DNA of 43,801 nucleotides from Bacteroidales bacterium (GTDB taxonomy: Bacteria; Bacteroidota; Bacteroidia; Bacteroidales; Tenuifilaceae). Below the pieces are notes generated by a model that saw nothing but the letters and a program-made list of their open reading frames with translations, did not search any database and was not told where the DNA came from. How positions within the stretch are numbered: position 1 is the first letter of the stretch; each line of letters opens with the position of its first letter. A program made the position numbers and the translations under genes. Location: NCBI GenBank assembly GCA_017524185.1, contig JAFWUG010000070.1, forward strand, positions 1-43,801, read 5' to 3'. Positions 8,747 to 16,849 of the stretch are shown piece after piece.

Positions 8747-9037
8747 ATGATTATCAAGGTTTGTGTGGGCAGTTCGTGCCATCTGAAAGGTTCCTACGAT
8801 GTGATTGAGTCGTTTAAGGAAATACTGAAGAAGTATGACGTGGAGGATGTTGTGGAGTTGCAGGCTAGTTTCTGCTTGGGGCATTGCGCCCAAGGCGTTA
8901 CGGTGGAGTGTAATTGCACAGCCGCTGAAAAAGCCGACAATGTGGACTCTGATGTTATTTCGCTGCATGGTGTGAGCCGCGACAATGCCGAGGAAATATT
9001 TGTGAAACAGGTGTTTCCGCTGCTCAAACTGAAATAG
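8747..9037 (+). CDS. [2Fe-2S] thioredoxin-like ferredoxin (NuoE/HydC-like small protein)
   Basis: 96-residue protein of the thioredoxin-like [2Fe-2S] ferredoxin fold. The four cluster ligands are visible as Cys6-x4-Cys11 (CVGSSC) and Cys43-x3-Cys47 (CLGHC), the spacing of NuoE/HydC and of stand-alone ferredoxins of this fold. It lacks the N-terminal helical domain of full NuoE, and no NuoF-like flavoprotein partner is in the window. Its position between adhE and the HydS-like gene (gaps of 42 and 37 bases) suggests it carries electrons to or from one of the two hydrogenases, possibly as the redox input of the sensory one. The electron partner is an inference. Confidence 0.88.
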   Translation: MIIKVCVGSSCHLKGSYDVIESFKEILKKYDVEDVVELQASFCLGHCAQGVTVECNCTAAEKADNVDSDVISLHGVSRDNAEEIFVKQVFPLLKLK

Positions 9038-9074
9038 GGATGTAAGTATTTGCAAAACCTAAAAAATTTCAGCG

Positions 9075-10784
9075 ATGGCCGAGTATCTCGAATTTCGGAA
9101 GGTGTATTGCAAGGATTGCTACAAGTGCCTCAGGGAGTGTCCGGTTAAGGCCATAGATGTGAAGGGGCATAGAGCCGAAATTATTGAAAATCGGTGCATT
9201 TTGTGTGGGCATTGCACGCAGGCTTGTCCGCAGAATGCAAAGGTGGTTCATAGCGAGATTGATGAGGTGAGGCGTTTGCTGGCCAGCACCGATAGGGTGG
9301 TGGCCAGCGTTGCCCCCTCGTTTGTCGCCAATTTCGGTCTCGATGGCTTTGGCATCATGAAGTTGGCTCTGGCCAAACTGGGCTTTGCCGATGCCGAAGA
9401 AACCGCCGTTGGTGCGCAGATTGTTACGCAGGAGTATGCGCGTTTGTTGGCCACAGGCGAGTTCACCAATTTCATCACGTCGGCTTGTCCAGCGGCCTGC
9501 CGTATGATTCAGGAGTACTACCCCAAAGCCCTGAAGTATTTGGCTCCTGTCGATTCGCCTATGGTGGCTCATGCCAAACTTTTGAAGCGGCAGTGGCCCG
9601 ATGCCAAGATTGTTTTTATTGGCCCCTGCATAGCCAAGAAACGCGAGGCCGAGGAGTGCCAGTTCATCGATAATGTGCTTACATTTGAGGATGTGGTGCA
9701 GCTATTCGACGAGCGCAACATTAGGCTCGATGCCATAACCGATGTGAGTCTCAGTCCGAAATGTGGTGCGCCTAATTTGGCCAAGGAGTATCCCATTCCG
9801 CATGGCATAATCAACTCATTTCCTGTTCTTCCGGAGGGCTACGAGTATATTGCGGTCGATGGTCCTAAGAAATGTGTTGAGGCTTTGCAAAATATTGAGC
9901 ATCTGGAGCATGTGGTGTTGGAGATTAACCTATGCGAGGATGCTTGTGTGAATGGTCCTTGCTCGCTGGTTAAGGAGGGAGGCGCAATCAGGGCAACGGC
10001 CGATGTGCGTAGGTATGTTAGCCGCGAGAAGCAGCAGATGTTGGGTGCGCAGAGTGCCGATAAGCCCGAGGTGAGTCTCGTGGCGGCGCATCCGCGCATC
10101 CGTAGTCATAGTCAGGTAGCCACTGAGCACGATATTGAGGCCATTCTGCGCCGAACGGGTAAATTTAAGCCCGAAGACGAGCTGAATTGCGGTTCGTGTG
10201 GCTATGCCACTTGCCGCGAGAAGGCCTGGGCGGTTTATAACGGCTACGCCGACATCGAGATTTGCTTGCCCTACATGCGTCAGCGGGCCGAATCGATGTC
10301 CTACGAGATTATTCACGGAAGCCCCGAGGGCATTGTGGTGCTCGATAGCGACATTAAAATCATGGATATTAACGCTAAGGCACGTGAACTGCTGGGCATC
10401 GATGCGGTGAGCGTTGTGGGCTTGCCGTTGGCCGATTTTATTCAGGCTGTGGATTTCTACATGGCCTGGGAGAACAATCGCAACGCCGAGGTGCGGCAGA
10501 TGTTTGTGCCGAAAAACACCAAGTATGTGGATATATCCATAAACGTGCTGCGCGACCATAACATAATGTACGCCAGCATTATAGATGTAACCGACAAGGT
10601 TAGCTACGACAAGCAGCTCGATGCTGTGAAAGACGAAACCATTGCCACCACCGATGCCGTGATTAAAAAGCAAATGCGTGTGGCTCAGGAAATTGCGTCG
10701 CTGCTCGGCGAAACCACCGCCGAGACCAAGGTGGCTCTGCTCAAGCTCAAAAAGATGCTCCGCGAAACCGATAAAGCCCAATAG
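9075..10784 (+). CDS. hydS: Sensory-type (group C) [FeFe]-hydrogenase with PAS domain, HydS-like
   Basis: 569 residues. Order of domains: two [4Fe-4S] ferredoxin motifs (Cys12/15/18/22 and Cys41/44/47/51); the H-cluster domain (about 70-310) with TSACP (135-139), FIGPC (Cys185) and LCEDACVNGPC (Cys287, Cys291); an extra four-cysteine Fe-S motif (Cys372/375/380/397, CGSCGYATC type); a PAS domain (about 408-512); and a C-terminal helical, coiled-coil-like tail (515-569). Cysteines for the H-cluster are all present, but the proton-shuttling Cys of catalytic enzymes is Ala137, as in characterised putative sensory hydrogenases such as Thermotoga maritima HydS. This and the PAS domain indicate an H2 or redox sensor rather than a bulk H2 producer. 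The next gene, a PP2C phosphatase, starts four bases after the stop and is the likely output partner. Confidence 0.9.
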   Translation: MAEYLEFRKVYCKDCYKCLRECPVKAIDVKGHRAEIIENRCILCGHCTQACPQNAKVVHSEIDEVRRLLASTDRVVASVAPSFVANFGLDGFGIMKLALAKLGFADAEETAVGAQIVTQEYARLLATGEFTNFITSACPAACRMIQEYYPKALKYLAPVDSPMVAHAKLLKRQWPDAKIVFIGPCIAKKREAEECQFIDNVLTFEDVVQLFDERNIRLDAITDVSLSPKCGAPNLAKEYPIPHGIINSFPVLPEGYEYIAVDGPKKCVEALQNIEHLEHVVLEINLCEDACVNGPCSLVKEGGAIRATADVRRYVSREKQQMLGAQSADKPEVSLVAAHPRIRSHSQVATEHDIEAILRRTGKFKPEDELNCGSCGYATCREKAWAVYNGYADIEICLPYMRQRAESMSYEIIHGSPEGIVVLDSDIKIMDINAKARELLGIDAVSVVGLPLADFIQAVDFYMAWENNRNAEVRQMFVPKNTKYVDISINVLRDHNIMYASIIDVTDKVSYDKQLDAVKDETIATTDAVIKKQMRVAQEIASLLGETTAETKVALLKLKKMLRETDKAQ

Positions 10785-10788
10785 CATT

Positions 10789-11952
10789 ATGACGGAACTT
10801 TGCTTAGAATATGGCTATACATCGCTAAACCATGTGGGCGAAGAGCTTTGCGGCGACAATGTGGAGTGCTGCACCAGCGGCGACTACACTACCTTGGTGC
10901 TCGCCGACGGCCTGGGAAGCGGCGTGAAGGCCAATATACTCTCCAAACTCACCTCAAAAATACTGTGCACCATGATTTCCAACGGTATTGACATGGAGGA
11001 GTGCGTGGAGACTATGCTGCAAACGTTGCCCGTTTGCAAGGAGCGCGGTTTGGCCTATTCCACCTTTTCGGTAATACACCTGAACACCCACGGTGAGGGC
11101 TATTTGTTGGAGTTCGACAATCCGCAGGCAATCTATTGGCACAATGGCTGTTGCGCCGATTTTGAGCGCACGCGGATGCGCATTTGCGACAAGGATGTGT
11201 ATAAATCGGACCTGCACCTTTGCGACGGCGACATGGTGATTGTGATGTCCGATGGCACTGTTCATGCGGGCGTTGGCATGATTCTAAACTTTGGTTGGCC
11301 GCGCAACGAGATAATGGAGCATCTGAATCGCGCCGTTAAGCCCACCATGTCGGCGCGGGCGGTTGCCTGTTTGCTCGACTCGGCCTGCAACGACCTATAT
11401 CTCGACCGTCCGGGCGACGATACCACGGTGGCCGCCATTAAGATTCGTAAACGACTGAATGTAAACATTATGGTTGGTCCGCCGGTGGATAAGGCCAAGG
11501 ATGCCTACTATGTGGGCGAGTTTATGAAGGGCGAGGGCAAAAAGGTGGTGTGCGGCGGCACCAGCTCGCAGATTGTGGCGCGTTGCTTGGACACTCCGCT
11601 GCGCACCAGCTTCGATTTTTTGGACAAGGACGTGCCGCCCATTGGGTTCATCAAGGGCATCGACCTAACCACCGAGGGCGTGCTAACGCTTAGGCGTTTG
11701 CTGCAACTCTCGCATAAGTACATTTCCACCAGCGACCTTACGCCCAAAACATTCGCCAAGCAGGATGGTGCTTCGCTGCTGGCCAACATCCTGTTCGAGG
11801 AGGCCACCCACATCACATTCTTTGTGGGGCAAAACGTGAACATAGCCCATCAGGGATTAGAAATCGACAACACTGTGAAAATGAAACTGGTGGAGCATAT
11901 TTCGGCCAATCTTAGAGCCATGGGAAAAATTGTTACAGTGAACTACGACTGA
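10789..11952 (+). CDS. SpoIIE-type PP2C serine phosphatase
   Basis: 387-residue PPM-family phosphatase, SpoIIE/RsbU-like. Metal-binding motifs are seen in order: ADGLGSG near residues 39-45, a MSDGTVHAG segment near 152-160 and GDDTTVAA near 209-216. The phosphatase fold spans roughly residues 1-220. The remaining 165 residues (starting VNIMVGPPVDKAKD) form a second domain that I cannot name. The start ATG at 10789 is four bases after the stop of the HydS-like gene, indicating translational coupling; the frame is open further upstream inside hydS but with no good start. Equivalent phosphatase genes next to PAS-containing hydrogenases occur in Firmicutes and Thermotogae clusters. The phosphoprotein substrate is not identifiable here. 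Confidence 0.88.
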   Translation: MTELCLEYGYTSLNHVGEELCGDNVECCTSGDYTTLVLADGLGSGVKANILSKLTSKILCTMISNGIDMEECVETMLQTLPVCKERGLAYSTFSVIHLNTHGEGYLLEFDNPQAIYWHNGCCADFERTRMRICDKDVYKSDLHLCDGDMVIVMSDGTVHAGVGMILNFGWPRNEIMEHLNRAVKPTMSARAVACLLDSACNDLYLDRPGDDTTVAAIKIRKRLNVNIMVGPPVDKAKDAYYVGEFMKGEGKKVVCGGTSSQIVARCLDTPLRTSFDFLDKDVPPIGFIKGIDLTTEGVLTLRRLLQLSHKYISTSDLTPKTFAKQDGASLLANILFEEATHITFFVGQNVNIAHQGLEIDNTVKMKLVEHISANLRAMGKIVTVNYD

Positions 11953-11970
11953 CCAAAACACATGTGAGCC

Positions 11971-13407
11971 ATGAAAGCGAAAAGGGTTTTCGACACCAAT
12001 GTACAGCAGGTTAAATACGAAGTGCTAAAAGAGGTCATCCGCCGTGCATTCGATGGAGGTTTGGACACGGCTTATATCGATATTCCAAAGCAAATTAGTC
12101 CTGGACACAAGTCGGAGATGTGTTGTTGCGTTTATAAGGAGCGTGCCATATTGCAGGAGCGCGTGAAAATGGCCATGGGTGGCGATAGCAGCAACGATAA
12201 TGTGGTTGAGGTGATTGATATCGCCTGCGACGAGTGCCCTATGGATGGTATGTTGGTTACGGCAGCCTGTCGTGGCTGTAGCATGCATGCCTGCAAGGAT
12301 GTTTGCCCCAAGGATGCCATCACCATAGATCACAAACGTGCTGTGATTGATAAGTCCAAGTGCATCGAGTGCGGCAAATGCACCAAGGCTTGTCCCTATG
12401 GAGCAATCATAGCGCAGCACAGGCCGTGTATGCAAAGCTGCAAGGTGAAGGCCATCAGCATCAACGAAGAGCGAAAGGCTGTGATCGACAATCAGCGTTG
12501 CATTTCGTGTGGTGCTTGTGTCTATAAATGTCCATTTGGGGCTATTTCTGACAAGTCGTTGGTGTTGGATATAATAAACATCCTTAGGAACTCCGAAAAT
12601 AACACGCGCTACCGGGTCTATGCCGTGATTGCGCCTGCAATTGTGAGCCAGTGCCGCGATTGGCGTATGTCGCAGGTGATTACGGCCATTAGGCTTCTAG
12701 GATTCCATCAGGTGGTGGAGGCTGCTCTGGGTGCCGATATCACGCTCTACCATGAGGCCAACGAGTGGAACGAGAAACGTTTGATGACCACCTCATGTTG
12801 TCCGTCGTTTGTGATGTTTGTGGAAAAAAACTTCCCCGAATTGGTGCAGCACGTTTCCCATTCGGTGTCGCCCATGGTGCAAACAGCCATGCTCATCAAG
12901 CGTTCGGATCCCACGGCTAAGGTGGTGTTCATTGGTCCATGCGCCTCGAAGAAGCGCGAATATACGCTTGAAAAAACGCATGGAGCAATCGATAGCGTGA
13001 TGTCGTTTGAGGAGTTGCAGGCTTTTGTCGATGCGCGTGGTATCGACGATACATTGCTCGATGACACGCAGCTCGACAATGCTTCGTTCTATGGGCGTAT
13101 ATTCGCCAAGTCGGGTGGCATCTCACAGGGTATCATCGATGTGGCTAAGGCTATGGGCGTTGATGGGGTTAAGCCGTTGGTTATGAATGGCATAGATGAG
13201 TGCCGTGCGGGTCTTTTACGGCTCAAGATGGGCAAGGCTGCCGAGAATTTTTTTGAGGGCATGGCCTGCGATGGAGGATGCCTCAACGGTCCGCTTTGCA
13301 TAACGCATAGCCCCCGAAATGTGGTGGATGTAGATAAATATGGCAGCGAGGCTAAGGAGAAGGATATATTTAATTCGGTGAGGCTCTATGAGTTAGGGAA
13401 AAAATAG
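11971..13407 (+). CDS. hydA: Monomeric catalytic-type [FeFe]-hydrogenase (group B-like, HydA2)
   Basis: 478-residue iron-only hydrogenase that reduces protons with electrons from a ferredoxin-type donor. The N-terminus has several cysteine motifs: Cys100/103/108/112, Cys131/134/137/141, a RPCxxxC pair (Cys153, Cys157) and Cys177/180/183/187. The H-cluster domain has all three signatures: TSCCP (274-278, keeping the proton-relay Cys276 that the HydS-like protein lacks), FIGPC (Cys324) and MACDGGC (Cys433, Cys437). No NADH-binding subunit is encoded nearby, so it is probably not the electron-bifurcating HydABC type. It starts 18 bases after the phosphatase gene and ends before a strong terminator, making it the last gene of the rex operon. 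Maturation genes hydE, hydF and hydG are not in the window. Confidence 0.93.
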   Translation: MKAKRVFDTNVQQVKYEVLKEVIRRAFDGGLDTAYIDIPKQISPGHKSEMCCCVYKERAILQERVKMAMGGDSSNDNVVEVIDIACDECPMDGMLVTAACRGCSMHACKDVCPKDAITIDHKRAVIDKSKCIECGKCTKACPYGAIIAQHRPCMQSCKVKAISINEERKAVIDNQRCISCGACVYKCPFGAISDKSLVLDIINILRNSENNTRYRVYAVIAPAIVSQCRDWRMSQVITAIRLLGFHQVVEAALGADITLYHEANEWNEKRLMTTSCCPSFVMFVEKNFPELVQHVSHSVSPMVQTAMLIKRSDPTAKVVFIGPCASKKREYTLEKTHGAIDSVMSFEELQAFVDARGIDDTLLDDTQLDNASFYGRIFAKSGGISQGIIDVAKAMGVDGVKPLVMNGIDECRAGLLRLKMGKAAENFFEGMACDGGCLNGPLCITHSPRNVVDVDKYGSEAKEKDIFNSVRLYELGKK

Positions 13408-13423
13408 GGCGTTGGTAATGAAT

Positions 13424-13457
13424 AAAAAAAGAGGCGGAAAATTCCGCCTCTTTTTTT
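13424..13457. terminator. Strong bidirectional terminator
   Basis: GAGGCGGAA (13431-13439) pairs perfectly with TTCCGCCTC (13442-13450), flanked by seven As and seven Ts that extend the stem and provide U-tracts on both strands. It separates the convergent hydA (+) and S9 peptidase (-) genes. Confidence 0.93.
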
Positions 13458-13470
13458 ATCGCGCTGTCTA

Positions 13471-15573
13471 TTATTTCATTAGCCACTGGTCGAGCCAACT
13501 CTTGAACTCGCGCTGCCACAGTATGCCGTTTTGGGGCTTTAGCACCCAATGGGTTTCGTCGGGGAATAGCAGCAGTTTGCTGGGGATACCACGTATTTGT
13601 GCTGCGTTGAATGCGGCCATGCCCTGCGAGTAGGGCACACGGTAGTCGCGGTTGCCATGGATAACCAAAATAGGTGTATCCCAGTTCTTGATGAACTTGT
13701 GGGGGCTTTGGGCAAAGCTATGCTGGGCCACCTTGTTGTCGGTATCCCAAGGCGAGCCGCCCATCTCCCACTCATCGAAGAACATCTCCTCGGTGGTTAG
13801 GTACTCCATCTCGGCGTGGAATATGCCGCAGTGCGCAATGAATGCTTTGAAACGTTTGTTGTGGTTGCCAGCCAGCCAATACACGGTATAGCCGCCATAG
13901 CTTGCACCGATGGCACCTAAGCGGTTCTCGTCAACCCAAGGCTCTTGCTTCACCTCGTCGATGGCCGATAGCAGGTCGTGCATTTCCATGCCGCCGTGGT
14001 CTTTGCTAATTGCATCAACCCATTTTTGGCCAAAGGTGGTGGAGCCGCGACGCGCTGGAGCGACCACCACATAACCGTTTGAGGCCATTATGGAGAAGTT
14101 CCAGCGGTAGCTCCAGAATTGGCTCACGGGGCTTTGTGGTCCGCCCTCGCAGAATAGTAGGGCTGGATATTGCTTGGTTTTGTCGAAGTTGGGTGGCAAA
14201 ATCACCCAGGTGTGCACCATTTGGCCGTCGGTTGAGCGTACCCAGCGCTCGGTTACCTCGGGCATGTTGAGTTGGTCGAGCAACTCTTTGTTTATGAACG
14301 AAATCTCGGTCTCCTCGCCCGTCTGTGGGTCGATGCGATAGAGTTCGGCAGGTTTAACAATGCTTACTTTTGAGCCGATAAGGCAGCCCTCAGCCTGGTC
14401 CACCGAGTGGTAGTCGTGCCAGCCCTTGGTTATGGCGGTGGGTTGTTCGTCGGTTAGGGCAATGCGATAGATTTGGAATGTGGCGTTAACGCCTGCCACA
14501 AAGTACAGCCCCGAGCCATCGGCGAGCCATTGCAGGTTGCCTGCCGAGTTGTCGAAGTTTTTGGTTAGGTCGCGTTTGTCGCCGCTTTGTAGGTCGAGCA
14601 GGAATAGGCGTTCGCGGTCGGCTTCAAAGCCAGCGCGTTCCATCGATAGCCAGGCCATGTAGCGACCATCGGGCGAGAATGTGGGGGCTTTGTCGTAGCC
14701 AGTCATTCCCTGTGTAAGGTTCTGTGTTTCACCTGTTTGTAGGTCGTATAGGTAGATGTCGGAATCGGTGCTATAGGCGTAGGCTTTGCCCACCTGCTTT
14801 TTGCAGGTGTAGGCCACCTTGGTGCCATCGTGATTCCAGGCTACTTCTTCCATGCCGCCAAATGGTTTGAGCGGAGCGTCGTAGGGTTGGCCAGGCATTA
14901 TGTCGGTGGCGTTGCTCAGGCCGTTCTGTGCGCTAAAGTCGGCCACGTAGATGTGGCTAAAGGTGCTGTCCTCAAAGGTATCCCAGTGGCGATACATTAG
15001 GTCGTTGTATATCATGCCTGTGGTTTTGGGAAGGTCGGTGTGAATGTCGGTAACCTCTTTGCCCACTTTGGTTTCCACGGCCAGCACCATTTTTTTGCCA
15101 TCGGGAGATAGTTTGAACCCGCTGATGTCGTCGGTCAGGCTGGGTTTTAGGCGTGGAGTACCCCCATTGGCTTCTATTGTCCAAATTGCTGCGGTGCCGC
15201 TTTCGGTTGATAGGTACACAATGGTTTGGTTATCAATCCATTGTGGATTAAATTCGTGGCCTGCGGTGCGGGTGAGTTGGCGTTTGTTGCTGCCATCGAT
15301 GTTCATGGCGTAGAGCTCGCTGTTGCCTTTGTTGAGCTCTTTGGAGTAGTATGTAACGGTGTAGGCAATTTGTTTGCCATCGGGCGATATGGCGGTTTCG
15401 CCCAGGCGTCCAAAGGCCCAAAGTACCTCGGGGGTTAGCACGCCCGATGATGCATCAACTTTTTGTGGACCAATTATTTCCTGTTGGTTAGCAGCGGGTT
15501 TGGGGCTGCCGCATCCCACCAGCATTAGTGCTGCTAATGCAGTGGCTGTTAGTGCATTACGTTTGTTTAGCAT
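13471..15573 (-). CDS. S9-family prolyl oligopeptidase-like serine peptidase, lipoprotein
   Basis: 700-residue secreted peptidase of the dipeptidyl-peptidase/acylaminoacyl-peptidase group (S9). The chosen start gives a lipoprotein signal with Cys21 (LMLVGC). The frame is open 234 bases further upstream but without a signal-like sequence. Residues about 50-430 contain beta-propeller repeats of the PD40 type (ISPDGKQIAY, LSPDGKKMVL, FSPDGRYMAW). The C-terminal alpha/beta-hydrolase has Ser558 in GASYGG, Asp643 in HGNRDYRVP and His675 in DETHW, a complete catalytic triad. It probably releases dipeptides or trims peptides at the cell surface or periplasm, in keeping with amino-acid fermentation. 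It is convergent with hydA. Confidence 0.93.
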   Translation of the reverse strand: MLNKRNALTATALAALMLVGCGSPKPAANQQEIIGPQKVDASSGVLTPEVLWAFGRLGETAISPDGKQIAYTVTYYSKELNKGNSELYAMNIDGSNKRQLTRTAGHEFNPQWIDNQTIVYLSTESGTAAIWTIEANGGTPRLKPSLTDDISGFKLSPDGKKMVLAVETKVGKEVTDIHTDLPKTTGMIYNDLMYRHWDTFEDSTFSHIYVADFSAQNGLSNATDIMPGQPYDAPLKPFGGMEEVAWNHDGTKVAYTCKKQVGKAYAYSTDSDIYLYDLQTGETQNLTQGMTGYDKAPTFSPDGRYMAWLSMERAGFEADRERLFLLDLQSGDKRDLTKNFDNSAGNLQWLADGSGLYFVAGVNATFQIYRIALTDEQPTAITKGWHDYHSVDQAEGCLIGSKVSIVKPAELYRIDPQTGEETEISFINKELLDQLNMPEVTERWVRSTDGQMVHTWVILPPNFDKTKQYPALLFCEGGPQSPVSQFWSYRWNFSIMASNGYVVVAPARRGSTTFGQKWVDAISKDHGGMEMHDLLSAIDEVKQEPWVDENRLGAIGASYGGYTVYWLAGNHNKRFKAFIAHCGIFHAEMEYLTTEEMFFDEWEMGGSPWDTDNKVAQHSFAQSPHKFIKNWDTPILVIHGNRDYRVPYSQGMAAFNAAQIRGIPSKLLLFPDETHWVLKPQNGILWQREFKSWLDQWLMK

Positions 15574-15668
15574 TCTATTGTTGAGTTTGGTTGCGCAAAG
15601 CAAAAGCGCGGCACAAAATTCGTTCGTTGAGAATGAATTATGGCCGCGCTTATGGTGTATGTGGTTGC

Positions 15669-15764
15669 CTAGTTGAATTTGTAGGTATAGCGGTAAACCA
15701 CTTTGTATTTGTAGTCGGAGTAGTAGGTTTCTACCTGGTTCACGTTGCCATCGTTGTCGAGCTA
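15669..15764 (-). other. In-frame continuation of the YD-repeat gene behind an amber codon
   Basis: The TAG at 15764-15762 (minus strand) ends the upstream frame, but the same frame continues for 30 more codons in the same repeat style (LDNDGNVNQVETYY, then KVVYRYTYKFN) to a second TAG at 15671-15669. Removing one stop would give a 327-residue protein with a more natural, aromatic-rich end. This may be a nonsense mutation, a read error, or readthrough. Confidence 0.7.
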
Positions 15765-16652
15765 TATTTTGCGGTTCGAGTAGTCGTCGGGTTGGCCATC
15801 GAACCATTGCTCTTCGATCATGTTGCCGTTGTCGTCGTATTTATATGAGCGGAACACAATGGCTTTGCCGTCTACGGGCGTTTGGATAATTTCCATGAGG
15901 TTGCCGCCTGTGTACTTGTAGTCGTATTGAGCCTTTAGGCTTCCGCCGTAGTATTCTAGTTTTGAGAGTAGTACGCCATTTTTGTCGTAGTTAAATGTGC
16001 TCTTGCTGAGTTCGTCGCCGCTCTCTTTGGTGGTACGCTCTTCGAGTACAAGCCCGTTGCTATCGGTGGTTTTATACACTATGCGGTCGAGTTTTGTACC
16101 CTGTTTGTAGATTTCGATTTTGGTCTCGTTGTTGGTGTAGGAGTATACCCATTTTTCATCGACGCGGCCAAAGGCGTTGCTTTTGGTGATTGTTTCCTGT
16201 TTGCCATCGGGGCGGTAGGTGAGCAGAATTTTGTAGTTGGTGGTGCCATCGAATCCGTCTTCGGCCACCTTGCGGCCCTTTGGGTCGTAGGTGATCACCT
16301 GCTTATACGACATGGTCCACTTGCCGCCCATCAGCTGGTGCTGCACGTAGGTTACCTTGTTGCCGTTTTTGTCGTAGGTGTATTCGTGGGTCGATGATTT
16401 GCGTCCGTCCGACTTGAGGTTTTCTACCTGCAGCACGTTGCCATGCTCGTCGTAGGTGGTAACCACGGAGATGTAGCCCTTGGGATCTACTTTGCCCTTG
16501 ACTATTTTGTGGTTCCATTGCGAAACGGACTTCACTTTATTCTTGACTATGAGGTCTTTAGTCATCAATTCAGCGCGCGATTGAGCAGCAGCGCAGACCG
16601 ATAGCAGCCCTGCTGCTAGCGTTATCCCGATGTGTTTTACGTGGTATAACAT
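15762..16652 (-). CDS. Secreted YD/RHS-repeat-like protein, ends at in-frame amber codon
   Basis: 296 residues as read to the first stop. A Sec signal peptide covers about residues 1-24 (hydrophobic core, CAAAQ cleavage region). The mature part is made of about nine short beta-type repeats with the pattern Y(T/N)YDxNGNxxxx (TYDEHGNV, TYDKNGNKV, TYDPKGRKV, NYDKNGVLL, KYDDNGNMI), like solitary YD-repeat proteins of Bacteroidota. It lacks the RHS core and toxin domain, so there is no reason to call it a polymorphic toxin. The repeat pattern continues in frame beyond the stop (see 15669-15764), so the natural end may be about 30 residues later. No function can be assigned. Confidence 0.75.
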   Translation of the reverse strand: MLYHVKHIGITLAAGLLSVCAAAQSRAELMTKDLIVKNKVKSVSQWNHKIVKGKVDPKGYISVVTTYDEHGNVLQVENLKSDGRKSSTHEYTYDKNGNKVTYVQHQLMGGKWTMSYKQVITYDPKGRKVAEDGFDGTTNYKILLTYRPDGKQETITKSNAFGRVDEKWVYSYTNNETKIEIYKQGTKLDRIVYKTTDSNGLVLEERTTKESGDELSKSTFNYDKNGVLLSKLEYYGGSLKAQYDYKYTGGNLMEIIQTPVDGKAIVFRSYKYDDNGNMIEEQWFDGQPDDYSNRKI

Positions 16653-16849
16653 GGCCTTAAGTTTAGTAATGACGGGGATTTCTGCTGCGTGCAGGGTAAT
16701 CCCCTCAAACTACGCGTTATGTTGGTTGATTAGGTTACGAAGTTACGTTTTTTTTGTTACAAAACAAAAAAACAAAACGCTGTTGGTGGGCGTTTTGCCT
16801 CCGTCTATCTCCCTCAGGCCGCTGTACAGAGTGTTGATGTATCTTGCTG

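Noticed and set aside
9930..10787. 285-codon minus-strand open frame opposite hydS
   Set aside because: Antisense shadow of the HydS-like gene, with no signal peptide, promoter or motif.
15762..16652. YD-repeat protein considered as an RHS/polymorphic toxin
   Set aside because: It lacks the RHS core motif, a C-terminal toxin domain and an immunity gene. It is a small secreted protein with short repeats.
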